DNA from: Straminergon stramineum
Lineage: Eukaryota > Streptophyta > Bryopsida > Hypnales > Calliergonaceae
Reading direction: 5' to 3'
Length of the DNA stretch: 64,000 bases
Assembly (NCBI GenBank): GCA_963920665.1
Contig: OY987269.1
Span: 7,566,501-7,630,500, forward strand
A model generated the notes under the pieces. That model saw only the letters and a list, made by a program, of their open reading frames with translations, did no database searches and was not told the DNA's origin. Below, one piece after another: positions 12,810 to 26,100 of this stretch. Position numbers and translations under genes: made by a program. Positions within the stretch are counted from its first letter, which is position 1, and the number at the start of each line of letters is the position of its first letter.

Positions 12810-14510
12810 TACTAAAAGAAAAGGATATTCCTTAAATTCTAAACCAAATGCACTAGCTTGAATTGATGTATAGCAGTTGTTGATATGTTTTTTATATTTT
12901 CATGATGAATAGGGGTTGCATAGGAGTTTAGGAAGCAAAATTACAACCAAATGAATCTCAGTGATTTGCAACACAAAGATGATTCTAAAATAATGAATTG
13001 GATTGCTCCTAACAAAAAATTTCACAAAAATTATCTTCCCATGTGGTTTTCCCATGTGATTTTTGATTGCTAATTTAATTCTAGAAAGACAAAAAAATGT
13101 TTGCAATAGAGTTGGTATATTTCTTTTCCTTTTGACTAAATCTATGAGCTTAAAAGTCTAATGCAATTTGTGATTGAATCGGTTTATATTTTATCCTTTC
13201 AACTCCAAGGTTTAGGGTTGATCATTCGATGGCAACTAGGCTAAAAATATTGCTCTCAAAAACAAAATCAAGTGAACAATGAGGTTTCAAGAGAAATAAG
13301 TTAGCAATAGGTTGTATACCTTGAAGGTTGAAATACATGCAACACAAATAATGTACTAAACGCCTAATTATCTAGAAGTAGTTGATTCAACATAACTATT
13401 GTATTCGGGAAATTGCATAAAAACCAAGTTTATAAAGAATTTTGCATGAAGAATTTTAAAGTTTGGATGAGAGCCAAGCAAATTCCAAATTCCAAATTCC
13501 AAACATTAGAAAGAAATTCAGGCCTCCAAAAGGCCGTTAAGAAGAATTGTTTTGGACAGTAGAGCATGCCAGGAATACTCAAGACAAATCGTTTTCCCCT
13601 ATAACTGCGTAGCAGATGAACGGTTGAGATTTGAGAAGGACAATGAGTGATAGCACCTCCAAGGAATGATTGCTTGTATTTCCCGCCTGTTTGATCCCAC
13701 CTAGCTATACATGCAGCCCACCTTTGTCATCTTGGCAATCTTGTTGGCATTCTTTGTCACTTTCCTTCGCGCCAAATTTGCAAGGCTAGCATTCTTGTTG
13801 CACCAAATTTTTAGGAGGGCTCTGCTACAGTTTGTCTTGCTCTTTCAATTGTGTCATGCTTCTGAGAGCATTTTTTTATAGGTTTCATCATTTTCTCAGT
13901 ATCTTCTCAATACTATTTGGATTCTTTTATTTTGAAGTTCAGAATCGAAGTTTAGAGCTCTAGGTTACAAGATGTTACAACATGAGTCAATCTATTTGTG
14001 AGAGTTTTAAAGTTTGCGATCCATTTTTAAAATCATGAGTATTTTATCTTTGAGGGGTTAATTGTCGTAGCACAATCCATTGTGAATTTCTCAATCTAGT
14101 TAACATGGATTGATTTGTAAAGTCTTGTTGCACTTCTTGAAAATGGGGCATCTTAGTTGGTCATTTTTCAAGTTCTGCAATGCTGAGAATGATCGTTCTA
14201 ATTTGGGAATTATCTCACAATTAACTCCTTGAAAAGATTTTCAGCATACATAGTTCAGTTTGTTGACTGTGTGGAAGTAATTCTCTTAATGGCTTAAATT
14301 CTTTTGTTGAACATTTTGTTGAATGTATGTTGATTAATTTAGAATAGAGGACCTTGAGGCTTCAAGTTCATTTTCTTGAGACGTACAAATGGAGTCACTA
14401 GAGAGTCACTCATCTAGAGCTAGCTAGGCCACGAATTCATAAAGTTAGAGGTCTGTCATACATATAGCTAGCACACCTAGAATTCAATTTTGGACTTTTT
14501 GATTCCTTTT
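12810..14510. other. Region 5' of the transposase-like gene
   Basis: No ORF with a motif was seen. A 9-base AATTCCAAA triplicate lies at 13477-13503. The stretch 13550-13880 is less AT-rich and may contain leader exons or the promoter of the gene that starts near 14514, but no TATA box or splice pair is convincing. Confidence 0.35.
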
Positions 14511-14513
14511 ACA

Positions 14514-17500
14514 ATGGAGGGAAGACTTACTACAACAACTGAGATGCCTTACAAGATACAAGTGACATTAGATCCCAAGTACTAATCACTCATAGTTAGA
14601 GGCCGTATGATCCATGACCAACCTGCAAAATCAACATTTCCTGAGAAACGCAAGGCTAGTGATAATAACTTAGATCTGTGGTTGGATGGACGCATTTACC
14701 CACTGGATCCTTTGTCAGGAAAGCGGCCTCGATTTCATGATGTCAAGAGTTTGTTGGAGTATGTGGGGGATGGAGAAAAAGGCATGTTGGGCTACACAAA
14801 CCGCTTACAAAATTCAGATGTTGATCTTGCTAGTACGCTTGTAATTCATCAAAGTAGAAGTGAAATGGAGATTGCGTCATTGAGGGAAAGTTTAGAGCTG
14901 TCAAGACATCGAGAGCAATAGTGTTTGAGTAGACAAGCTGTAGAAAGGGAAAGCTTGCTGGCCGAAATTCAAGAGTGGAAAAAAAGACATGCTGTTGTAC
15001 AAAGTAGTTCTGAAATTTTGATAACATCACTAAGAGGTGAATTGGAACAAGTTACAAAGGATCTTGAGGAAAGCATATTAGTTGAGGTTGAGCAAGAGAA
15101 AGAAATTGAGGAATTAGAAAGAGATCATATCAAGCGAACACAACAATTGGTTGAAAGTAATCATGCTGAATTAGAAAGACTCAAGCTAGAATTGGCAGTC
15201 ATTACAAATAATCTCTTAGGATTGGAGAAAAAATGGAATAAACTTCAGATCACTCCCTATGGCTATAGAAAACAACAAAGAGCTCGGCGAGATATTCACA
15301 ACCTCTCCCAATCGGGCGGTCACGCCAAAGCGCAAAGGAGGTTAGCTCACTCTATTGTGGCACCTGCTACTGTTAGACAAATACAAGAAGGCAATGCTGC
15401 CAATCACACAAAGCAAAGGCTATGTGGTTCTAAGGAGATGCAAGTTGAATCAGGCAAGGTCTTTGCATCGATTTTGTCAAAGACAGAGGTGTCAACTATG
15501 TTACACATGCCAACAATGGAATCAATTGGAACTGACATCACAAACCACTATTTAGATAAAATAGGTGCAAACATTGGGGCTCATGAAATACTTGCTATAG
15601 AAGATCGGAGTGGTGTTACAAACGAAGCATACAACAATATTTATAAGAAGTTTAAAGGAGGGGCCAAAGCCGCAGGCAAGGGACTCCGTATAGGATGTTT
15701 GCCAAAGCCATACCATGTGTCACTACTATGGAAAGAGTTGAACAGTAAACTATGTGATTTCGTCGGTGATTATTACCCCATCAAGAATACTTTGGAGATT
15801 TTGCCTGGCCCAAAGTCCAAAAAAAAGGAACCAATGCAAATCGAGTTAAATGAGAACAATTCATTGTTTGTTGATGTAGAAATTGTCCAAAAAACTATGG
15901 TGCAATTGTACAAATTCACCCCTGTTGGTACGTATTCTACTCTTGTTTCTTTGGTCTATCAAACTTTGTCCCTTTAGTAATATACATATTGCTGAATTTA
16001 ACTTCATGTGTCACATGTTGATAACAAAATGGTAAAGGCGAAGATTTATTTGCCTACAACACAATTTTTTCTTCCATAGTTGGAGAGGGGAATTTGGTTA
16101 AAAACAGAGTTGTTGTATGGATTTTAAGTAAGGTAGAGAAAGAAGGATTATTGGTGATACCATTGAATTCATTTGACGGTGTTTGATTCATTTGAGCTAC
16201 TATTGTATAGAATCAACATAGAATCATGGACTTACTGCAGTATGAAAAAGGACTTAAGAGTTTGTTTTGGACTGTAGCATATAAGTGTATAAGCATTACG
16301 ATTCATGACTGTAAACTCAAAATTGGCAGGGGTTGATAGCCATATAAAGTGTCAAAGGTATCTCCACTTAAATGGGACTATCTAATCTTTGTGAACAATT
16401 TGGATTGAAGGCATTGGAGCCACTAGAATGTAAAGTTGTGAATTCATTAGCAAGTTATTGAGGAGAGAGACTTGGGAGTCAAAATCAGGAATACATTTGA
16501 TAGATTGAAGAGAATCCTACCAGTTGTTGGTTGATTCGTGAGTGTAAACTCACTGATCTTTTTGCTAACTAAGTCCCATGTAATAAGATCATAAGGGTCT
16601 AAATTAGCTATGTACCTGGCTTTATGTGAACAACCTCATCAATATCCTTGACTTTTTTCCCTCACTAATTTCTAGACATTTGTTGAATATATATTGACTG
16701 TAAGTAAGTATATTTATTGTTAGTATATTTAATTGAGCCTATTTTTATCATTGCATGATTGAACTGCATGCTCCCTTCTATCTAATATAATGGTGGTATT
16801 GGATTGTGTGATGTAGAGTTATGTGACAAGCCCCTTATCTTCGTCCTAAAGTTAGACGAGGCAGAGATCGTGCATGGACAAAAACTAGAGCGTATAAGTA
16901 TTACGCTCATGAATCGTGCACTTAATGATGACATTCAAGTAGGTAGCCCTGAATATTTTGCTGTGCAAAGTGAACGTGAAATTTGGCCCATTGGATGCTT
17001 CCAAGTGCAAAAGGAATCCCATGAAGTCTTGTCTTGGGTTTTTAGTCAAACCATGATCCCAGCGTTGATTGAAAATCAAAATAATGGACAATTGTTGTGT
17101 GTACCTGGGGTTGGCGATTTCAAGGTTGAGTGGCATCTAGCTGCAGATATGAAAACAATTAAGTGTATGTATGGATTAAGTCATGGCGCATGTTCAACTT
17201 ACAATTGCACATATTGCTCCCAAGAGCATGTCAAGCCGGTAGTTGGTACCGAGGCTCAAGCATTGACTGCCTTTGCCAAAAAATCTAGCGGGTGGGGTGG
17301 AGGTTTATTTTGTTCAAAGATTCCCGCAAAGCCATTCATCGGTGCAGTTTCACATGGAAGATGGAAGCCAGTGCTGCCAATTCCCATGGATCGAGTCCAT
17401 ATGTGTACTTTACACGCTTTTAATCGAATAGTAGAGAAACTTGTACTATTGCACTTCCAATTCATCTGGACGCTCTATGACAAACAACTCCAAAAACAAG

Positions 17501-19562
17501 CAACATCGGATATGCAGAAGGTCCTATCTTCTACCGGAGCACATGGGGGAAATGTCTTAATCTTTAAAGATGACAAGTTATTAGGTAAATCAAATAATGT
17601 GCCTAGTAAACCATCTTTCAATGGAGCACATGCAGCCAAGCTTTTCCATCCATCAACGTTGCCAGGGGGCTCGAACAAACTTTATATCGATGTTGTTTCT
17701 GTTGAGAGGAACTTCATTGATTCTAGTGTTTCAAAGAGAGCCAAGCTTGAAGTCTGGCAAGGTCTAGATAAACTACAGCCTTACTTTACAGGCTTGAAAT
17801 TATCCCCGAGTTCCAGATTGATGTTCAAAACAAAAGTTGAAGCGTGGGGTCGAGCCTACATCAAAGCATTCGGTGAACATCATGTGACACATTATATTGT
17901 GAGTTGAACCCTTTTGCTTGTCATTTGGTGGTTGCTATTATTTTGAGGGAATCCTTGAAGTCATGTTCATACTGTAACATTGTTCATCTTTTAGTACCCC
18001 AGATCTAGTATCCATGTGTGCGTCTATTCCAATTTGCCTTTAACTCACTGGATCATAATGCTTTTTAGGTGGATTGGATCTTAGCACATGTTAAATTTTC
18101 AAGACTTAACTATATCGAATTTTTATTTATTGATCTCATCCTATTGTTTGAGGAACGTCAGAGAGTGAGATTGAGAACTCTGAATTTTAGTTTTGGAAAG
18201 ACAAGACGATGCACTGGAGAGTCTGTTCAGTTTCATTACTTGGACTTCTACCATCTATTCTCTTGTCTTCTCTCTCTAGGGTTTGCTCATTGTTCAAGAT
18301 TGAGCGTCATTCGAGATTGCTATTTGATTGAGGCTCTTATGGTCTAGTAATCGAGGCCTATTTTTCATATTATAAAACAGTAGATTAGATTTCATTGAGC
18401 ATCGATGTCGTTGCTGTTGGGTTGACAAACGACCATTGCACACTTTTGCGCTTTGGAGTCTATCTACAGAAGAACGTATAGAATTAACTATCCTTCAGAA
18501 GGTACAACATAATTAATCAAACTTAATTTTGGGTCAGGTGAACGCATCTCTAAGCAAAAACTAGGTCTAATTGTACTGAATTACCGGAGTTTCATGAGAT
18601 GAATCATCCAAACCAATTCTTTCTTCCTGATAATGGAATGTGCCATGCAAGAAGACGATTGTGCTCTGGTTTGAAAAATAGCTCTCATTGGAAACCTCTT
18701 GTCAAAACACGATAGCTGAAAATTGAGCTCTGTTGATGTGCAACTAAGTGACGAACTTCAAACAAAGTGTCCAGTTCTCAAAAAAATAAGGTCAAACTTG
18801 AACCCAAATCAGAATTTAACTGAAATCTGAATTTTAATCCCAAATTAACTCAAATCTGAATTTCAAAAAACTCATTTAAACTCAAATCTGACTTTAATCT
18901 CAAATTAACTCAAATCTGAATTTAATCCCAAATTAATTCAAATCTGAATTTTTAAAAACCTTGAATCACACTAGCTATAAATTGCACACTATTGTTGATG
19001 GAGTAGGACACAACCACTACTGAATTCCATTTCATTAAACATTATGATCAATATATTGATGCAATTTCACCTTGCTGTGCAGCATGTGTTTGTTAAGCAT
19101 GCAGTTTGGTTTGTTAGTGAATATGGAAGCCTTAGTGTATGGTCATGTCAAGGGATGGAGTATAGCCATTATGCAGCAAAATTTGCCTACCAACGACACA
19201 CACAACATGGGGGAGGAAAGTCCAAAAAAAGCCCGCTCGTTCAAACGTACCAACACTAGTATCAAATCATTCAACATTGGTTCAGAGAGATGGAGAAAAA
19301 ATCAGGACTTGACAACGAAGCTCTGAATGCTGAAAATAATATTGACGATTAGATACGAGTTTGGATTAAGAGAGAGGCAGCGATTAACTCTAGCGCTGCT
19401 ATACATGCTGCTCTTTGGAGGGCGAAATGTGATCGACTTGGAAGCAAGTGGGTGCCTCGAAGTCACGCAGCTCAAGAGAGTACTTCGAGCGATCTTGTCA
19501 GTGACTCTATGGAACCAGTTGAAGTAGGAGAATCTTCGGGGGTAGTACCTCTCCAGCAATGA
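14514..19562 (+). pseudogene. Transposase-like multi-exon gene, four in-frame stops
   Basis: Exon 1 (14514-15927) encodes a basic N-terminus, a coiled coil (about 14840-15260) and a block resembling uncharacterised transposon-like proteins (RSGVTNEAYNNIYKKF). A GT donor at 15928 and an AG at 16815-16816 join in frame to exon 2 (16817-17898). Exon 2 has a D followed by a Cys cluster (YGLSHGACSTYNCTYC, about 17170-17220) and MDRVHMCTLHAFNRIVEKL (about 17384-17440), candidate metal-binding Asp positions of a DDE-type fold. Exon 3 starts at 18069 (VDWILAH). The last exon starts near 19083 after a good acceptor and carries WSCQGMEYSHYAAK and a THGGG-like box (HTQHGGGK), ending at TGA 19560. Internal stops are TAA 14583 and TAG 14919, 19257 and 19350; the frame continues sensibly after each. 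I do not know the superfamily name. The exon 3 donor is unresolved, and the start could be 14607. Confidence 0.6.
18740..18965. repeat. Short degenerate reiteration inside the intron
   Basis: The words CCCAAATTAACTCAAATCTG and AATCTGAATTT recur five to six times with irregular spacing. This lies in the presumed intron before the last exon of the transposase-like gene. Confidence 0.7.
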
Positions 19563-19880
19563 TGGTATTCTCCTTCCTCCGATTGACCTGCACAAGTTCT
19601 AGTAAGTAAGAAACATTGTAGCTAATCATAAATTGAGAACAGTTGGGAAGCATAATCACATTAATGAATAGTTGGTTCTAAAATAAATCAAATAGCCAAA
19701 GCTTTTCTGTCCAGATGGATTGATTCTCTGACATCAAGTAAAAGAGCACATTTCATCTCAAAGGTGAGAAAATAATACAACAATGGCATCCAGCAAAATG
19801 ATTCACTTTTCAACTTGCGTAGAACTTAATTTAGCTACTTAGCCTCAACATTGGAGTTTGTTCAGATTAAGAAGTTAATC

Positions 19881-20454
19881 TTATTTGTCATTAACGGAGT
19901 GATGGGATTTCAGACTCAAAGTGACAAATTTGTTGCATAAAGACTGTACCATTATGGTTCTCTGCCCTTTTTGTATGATGCTCATGCTAAAGTCTTCAGG
20001 TGCAGTGGATCCCAGTGCAATTTCGATTTCTGATTTTATAGAAGTTAGTGGCCAGTTATGCCCTGCTTCAATTTCGTGACGCCAAGTACCCATCACACAT
20101 TGAATCATAACAATCCTAACAGTTTCATGTTGATCAATTTGCTCCCACACTCCACTATGTTTCAATCTCGACCTATTGAATTGAAAATTTGCATACAACA
20201 TTGACCTGCCTATGTGATACTTGAAGAGCACAGAGCGGGGGTCAATGATGCATTTAATTTCATCTGCTACCAGTATAATGGCCTCGTTCCATCCTTTGTC
20301 CATCAATGAAGCAAAGAGTGCATTTGATATGTTCTTGAAGACGAATAATGTAGGTGTTCTATGCATATTGTTAGCTATAGCAAATAGGTCTACCATTACA
20401 GCAATTGGCATGAACCAACTAATCCGAGTTATTTTACTACCTGTGCTTGGTTTA
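19881..20454 (-). CDS. Unknown gene, 3' part (split by CACTA transposon)
   Basis: This is the C-terminal part of a minus-strand coding sequence, ending at TAA (19881-19883). The ORF is open for about 190 codons with no internal stop, unlike most other ORFs here. I recognise no domain; the protein is mixed in composition, with hydrophobic stretches such as MPIAVMVDLFAIANN. Its 5' edge coincides with the CACTA left terminus at 20458. The codons on the far side (27701 upward) join in frame once the transposon and one 3-base duplication are removed, reading LRACKPSTGSKITRISWF across the junction. It is convergent with the transposase-like gene, with about 320 bases between the stop codons. The two might be partner genes of one element, which is inference. 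Confidence 0.6.
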
Positions 20455-20739
20455 CATCACTACAACAAAATGGATGTTTTATGACTGCAAAAAATGACTA
20501 CAGTGAGTCAAAAAATTTGAAAATATGACTCATGCAGGAATTATTGTAGATGACACGCAACATGACTGGGTCTAGTCATTACCGACTAGTCGCTTCGGAC
20601 ATGAGTCATATTTGTAGTCATCGTATTTGGGGGGTATAACTAGCCATATTTTGCCAATGTGGTGTATACGTTGACTATTCTTGGAGACTTGACTTTCTCT
20701 TGACCTGCCTGGGCAAGGAAAAAAAGTCTATATGGCATA

Positions 20740-21050
20740 TGACTGCTTGTAGTCATATTTTGGCGGACGTGGACTATGACTATGGTGAGTCATATTTTGG
20801 CGGATGTGGAGTATAACTATGGCGAGTCATATTTTGGCGGACGTGGACTATGACTATGGTGAGTCATATTTTGGCGGATGTGGAGTATAATTATGGCGAG
20901 TCATATTTTGGCGGACGTGGACTATGACTATGGTGAGTCATATTTTGGCGGATGTGGAGTATAACTATGGCGAGTCATATTTTGGTGGACGTGGACTATG
21001 ACTATGGTGAGTCATATTTTGGTGGATGAGGCATATGACTTTTTGTAGTC
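20740..21050. repeat. 37-bp tandem repeat (74-bp dimers) in the CACTA left subterminal zone
   Basis: The unit TATGACTATGGTGAGTCATA plus TTTTGGCGGATGTGGAG repeats every 37 bases. Neighbouring units alternate (GACGTGGACTATGAC versus GATGTGGAGTATAAC), giving a 74-base higher-order period, with GACTATGAC at 20772, 20846 and 20920. Each unit contains ATGACT and AGTCAT as an inverted pair able to form a small hairpin. Degenerate single units continue to about 21430. Confidence 0.85.
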
Positions 21051-22249
21051 ATATTTTGGGATGATGTGAAATATGATTTTTGTGAGTCATATTTTTTGTC
21101 GATGTAAAAAATGACTCTCATGGGTCATATTCTTTGCATGTTGATGTAGAAAATGACTCTAGTGGATCATATTTTTCATTGATGTGGAATATGACCTTCG
21201 TGAGTCGCTTTTTTTATTGATGTGAAATATGACTGATGTAAGTCATATTTTTGGCTATGTAGTAGTTCATATGGAATGTTACTAGTAATTTTATGATTGA
21301 ATGTAGTTATATTTTTAAAATTATAGAGTCATATTATTGGTATGATTGTGAGCATTATATAACTACAACAAGTCATATTTTGATTAAGATATATTATAAA
21401 ATATGACTCAAACAAGTGATATTTGTAACTAGGTGACTTGAGGTTTATAGTAACTTTTGTCATAAATTGTAATCACATTTTCCATACATTCTAAATTGAC
21501 ATGAGGCATTGCAATCGTGCATCAATATGGTTTAGTAGTTGTATAAATGACTACATACAATAAAAAATGAGTAAATATGATTTTTGAGATGCACAAAGAT
21601 AATCATATTGAAGAGAGAAAATGCAAGAAAAAAATGTGACTCTTTTCAATGACATTTATTAGTCACTAACAAAAAACATATCACAATGACAGTTTAGAAA
21701 TATATATTTGTACACACTCTAGGACTTGTAATTCCTTACAAAAATGTGAAGAAGTTGTCTCTCTAGTGTTGTAAATAGCCTCCAATAACTTTAGTCCAGC
21801 TTTAAGTGCCTGCACATAAAATGAAAGAGTTTAATTTTTAGTAAATAAACAATATAGCTCAATCTTCAAAGATTTAAATCAACATAAAATGTGAAGCACA
21901 AGTTTAAAGTAAGAAGAATCCATAATCACTATATCTCTAAAAAACACAAGAAAATAAGAGGAAAGAACAACAATAGTGATAAAAGGAACAAAAACTAGAA
22001 GGCGACAAGTGTTAAGAGGTAATAATAAGCAAGAAGTAAGATGTAACAAAAAGAAACAAGAAGTAAAAATTAAGATGCAATAAGAAGCAACAAGAAACAC
22101 AATTTAAGATGCTATAAATATCAAGAAAAAACAAATCAAGATGCAACAAGAAACAACAAGAGAGACAAGTTAAGATGTAATAAAATGCAACAAATAACAA
22201 GAAAAACAAGAATTGAAAGGCAATAAGAAACACAAGTTAAAATGCATCA

Positions 22250-22870
22250 AGAAGAGATTAAAAGCAAGAATTAAGAAGCAAGAAGAGGCAAGAATTAGGA
22301 AACAAGAATTAAGATATAACAAGAAGAAACTAGAAGCAAGAAACAAAAACTAAGAAGCAAAAAGAGGCAAGAATTAGGAAATAAGAATTAAGACATAACA
22401 AGAGGAAACTAGAAGCAAGAAACAAAAACTAAGAAGCAAGAAGAGGCAAGAATTAGGAAACAAGAATTAAGACATAACAAGAGGAAACTAGAAACAAGAA
22501 GCAAAAACTAAGAAGCAAGAAGAGGCAAGAATTAGGAAACAAGAATTAAGACATAACAAGAGGAAACTAGAAGCAAGAAACAAAAACTAAGAAGCAAGAA
22601 GAGGCAAGAATTAGGAAACAAGAATTAAGACATAACAAGAGGAAACTAGAAACAAGAAGCAAAAACTAAGAAGCAAGAAGAGGCAAGAATTAGGAAACAA
22701 GAATTAAGACATAACAAGAGGAAACTAGAAGCAAGAAACAAAAACTAAGAAGCAAGAAGAGGCAAGAATTAGGAAACAAGAATTAAGACATAACAAGAGG
22801 AAACTAGAAACAAGAAGCAAAAACTAAGAAGCAAGAAGAGACAAGAATTAGGAAACAAGAATTAAGAGGT
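22250..22870. repeat. 79-bp tandem repeat with 158-bp higher-order pattern
   Basis: GACATAACAAG recurs at 22392, 22471 and 22550 and onward, an exact 79-base period over about seven to eight copies. Alternate units read AGAAGCAAGAAACAAAAAC and AGAAACAAGAAGCAAAAAC, so the true unit of recent amplification is 158 bases. The strand is purine-rich (A/G). Looser copies extend on both sides (21.9-23.1 kb). Minus-strand Phe/Leu/Cys-rich ORFs at 21.88-22.23 kb come from this composition. Confidence 0.88.
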
Positions 22871-23104
22871 AGAAAGAAAAGACTAGAAACAAGAATCAAG
22901 AACTAGGAAGCAAGAATTAAGATGTAACAAGCAAAAACTACAAGCAAGATTTAAGAATTAGAAAGTAAGAATTAAAAGGTAACAAGAAGAAACTAGAAGC
23001 AAAAATCAAGAACTAAGAAGCAACAAAAAGTAAGAACTAATAAGAAAGAAGAAGCCAAAGCTACTAAACAACAAGAGGCAAAACCTAAGAGGCAACTAAA
23101 AACA

Positions 23105-23177
23105 AAGAAGAAGAAGAAGAAGAAGAAGAAGAAGAAGAAGAAGAAGAAGAAGAAGAAGAAGAAGAAGAAGAAGAAGA
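23105..23177. repeat. (AAG)n microsatellite
   Basis: About 24 uninterrupted AAG triplets follow the purine-rich satellite inside the CACTA element. Confidence 0.95.
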
Positions 23178-26100
23178 AACGGTGGCTAGGGTTTCAAAAC
23201 CCTAAATCAATGGTGGCTACATAAAAGTGGCGGCTAGGGTTTTCAAACTCTAGTCATGTGACTTACCCTAGTCATGCACATGACTTGCTTTAGTCATGTG
23301 ACCTACCCTAGTCATGCACATGACTTGCTTTAGTCATGTGACTTCACGTAGTCATGCGACTTACTAAATCTGACTATACTAAGCAACTAAGCTATTTTAA
23401 CAACAAAATTTGCTTCAAAGTGGATGTATGTTGCAATATATTTCTACAAAATGTCTAAAAGAAAATTGCAAGGCCTTCAACACCTATAGTTATGGCAAAA
23501 AAAGACAACTTAGCAAATGCCTTACATCAATCAAAGTATCTATGTCTATGCACTAAGTATATAAGAGTAAAAATATTTGATAGAAACACTATTTAAAAGT
23601 ATCTTTGAAGTAGAAAAAAGGATTATATTTTTATAGTCTATATCCTTCAAAGAACATTTAAGCAACCATTTTTTAATTGCAATACAAGCACGTGTATCGT
23701 AGTGAGCCTCAATCTTCATATGAATAATTTTGTGACTTCTATATGGCCCTTTAAAGTCCCTCTATAAATATGACTTACATAACATTGCAGAGAACCTTTT
23801 TAAGAAACAAACTTCAATACATGATATATGTGAGTATTTTATTTATATCCTTGATATTTGTAGGTCTAAAATTTTGACCTAGATTGGTCAAAATCAATTA
23901 AAACTTCTAATTTTTCTAATTTGTGTTTGTTTTAGTTTAGATGTGAACCACTTATAGTTTATCATTAGAAAAAAAAATTGTTCACTGCTTAAAACGCCCA
24001 TTGAACAATACTTAAATATCTAACTTAGGAAATTTGAAGCCCAATAACAAAAAAAATATAAATAGATAAAGGTTTGTCTCTAATTCATCCTTCAAGATTT
24101 CATCCAACACTTTATTTTAGCCTATAAGTCTAAATTCATTTTTAATTTCAAAATTAGATTCTAAATGTCACTACATTTCAAGTTCCCTTTTTGACTTGAA
24201 TTGGATGAACTTTCGTATTTTTTATCTAAAACTCATACTATAGAATATTCAATTTCATTGTTCTCTATCTTCCATAATTTTTATTTATTTTTTAAAGTGT
24301 GATATGTTACTAGAATTTTCTACAAATTAACTAAGTGATCTTGAATTCAAATTTGGATTTAATAAATTCTTAGAGGTTTGACCTAAACCTCCAATTTGTA
24401 GCGCAAATATAGTTTCTATAAGAAGAAAAAAAACTAAATGCCAAATTTAAGGACATGCTTTGGAATTTGTTTCCACCACATCCCCATTCTCCAACAATTC
24501 AACAGGTATATTGTAATTGTATCATGAGGTCTGCTTTAATCCATTTTTATTGCATTTATTGTGTTTTTGTATATAACTTAAATAACAACTTTTACAACAA
24601 GAGGTATAAATTAGATATATGATCTAATTCTTTTCTTTTAACCTATTTCTTTCTACTTTTCCCTCTTTACTTTCTCTATATTATTTTCAATATTTTTTTT
24701 TCCTTTATTTTTGGGGATAGTTTAGAATTGCAATCTTTAACTTCTATTACTACTAACTGATTTCTAATTACTTTAGGAATCAAACAATTGTAATGACATC
24801 GACTTCATAACTGCTAACTAAATATCTACTTAAGACTTTGAAACTTCATTTGATCAACTATGTGTATTGTAATCAACAATCTCTGTATAATTCAAAGTCA
24901 AATCCCTATAAGGGGGTCATATTAATCTCCTAACCATGTCCAAAGTTTCCAGTAGTAACTTGGAATCTACCCTTCTTCTTCAAACACTTAGAGACTCTCA
25001 ACACAAATCGCACTCCTTGCTTACTCTTGCTTCATGACCACTTGGGTATGAATTTTGCTCACATTCTTCTTTCTTTTCCTTGAATTAGATCTTTCCTAAG
25101 CTTCAAGTATTTTTTCTAAACTCCACAACCTTCAATCTATATTACCAGTTTAAATGCATTAGGTTTTGTTTTGTATTAACCATCACAATCAATTAGCATA
25201 ATTAGTCAAACACATGACAAGTTCCAATATTGGGTCAAGGGAGGCCTGGTTTTCATCTTGGGTTCTCAGGCTTAGTCCCACCTTGGTGCTTTGGTTTGTC
25301 TATAGGCGTTTATTCCTCTCTAATTTTCTCTTAAATCCTCAAAAAAAAATTCATTATCTCCTATTATTAATTATTTTATTCTTCTCTATTCTTCTTCTAA
25401 TTTCTATAAATTTTTTAAATATATTAATAAAAATATAAACATATGCCATCCTAAATTATTTGGACATTAATTCTTTAATAGACACATTATACAAAAGAAA
25501 ATAATTTATTTTAATAGGTATTAAACAAAGTCATGCTTTAATTCCAAGGAATGACCTCTAGAGGCAAAATATAAAAGAGTCATCTTAGATTGCCTACTTT
25601 TTCCTTAGGCTTCCTCCAAAGGATAAAAAATAACTACCAAAGAAATATATCTACAAAATATGACTACAAAATATGACTAAAGTGAAAGTATGACTTAGCA
25701 CTCTCCAAATATATTCTCCATCCAAATTTCTTTAGGCTGCCCTAAAGGAAAAAAATGTGACTATCATAGAAATATGACTGCAAAATATGACTATGCGTTC
25801 CCAAACATGTTCCCCATGAAGCCCTATAAAATATTTTGGTGTTCCAAACAAATGTATACTATAAGCCCATGATATATAAGGCCAAAATATAAGTAGCAGT
25901 CATATTTCTCTCCAAAGTATTGGCCTCCAAAAATATTACAAGTAGTCACCAATCATCCTCAATCATATTTTTAGAGTCATAAAACATCCATTTTGTTTTA
26001 GTGTTGGATAAGACAACTAATTTTCATGGACTAGAAGCCACGACCTTGCATGAAGACCTCATACCAAAGACCCCCATCATGTATGATGCAATGGAAGTAA

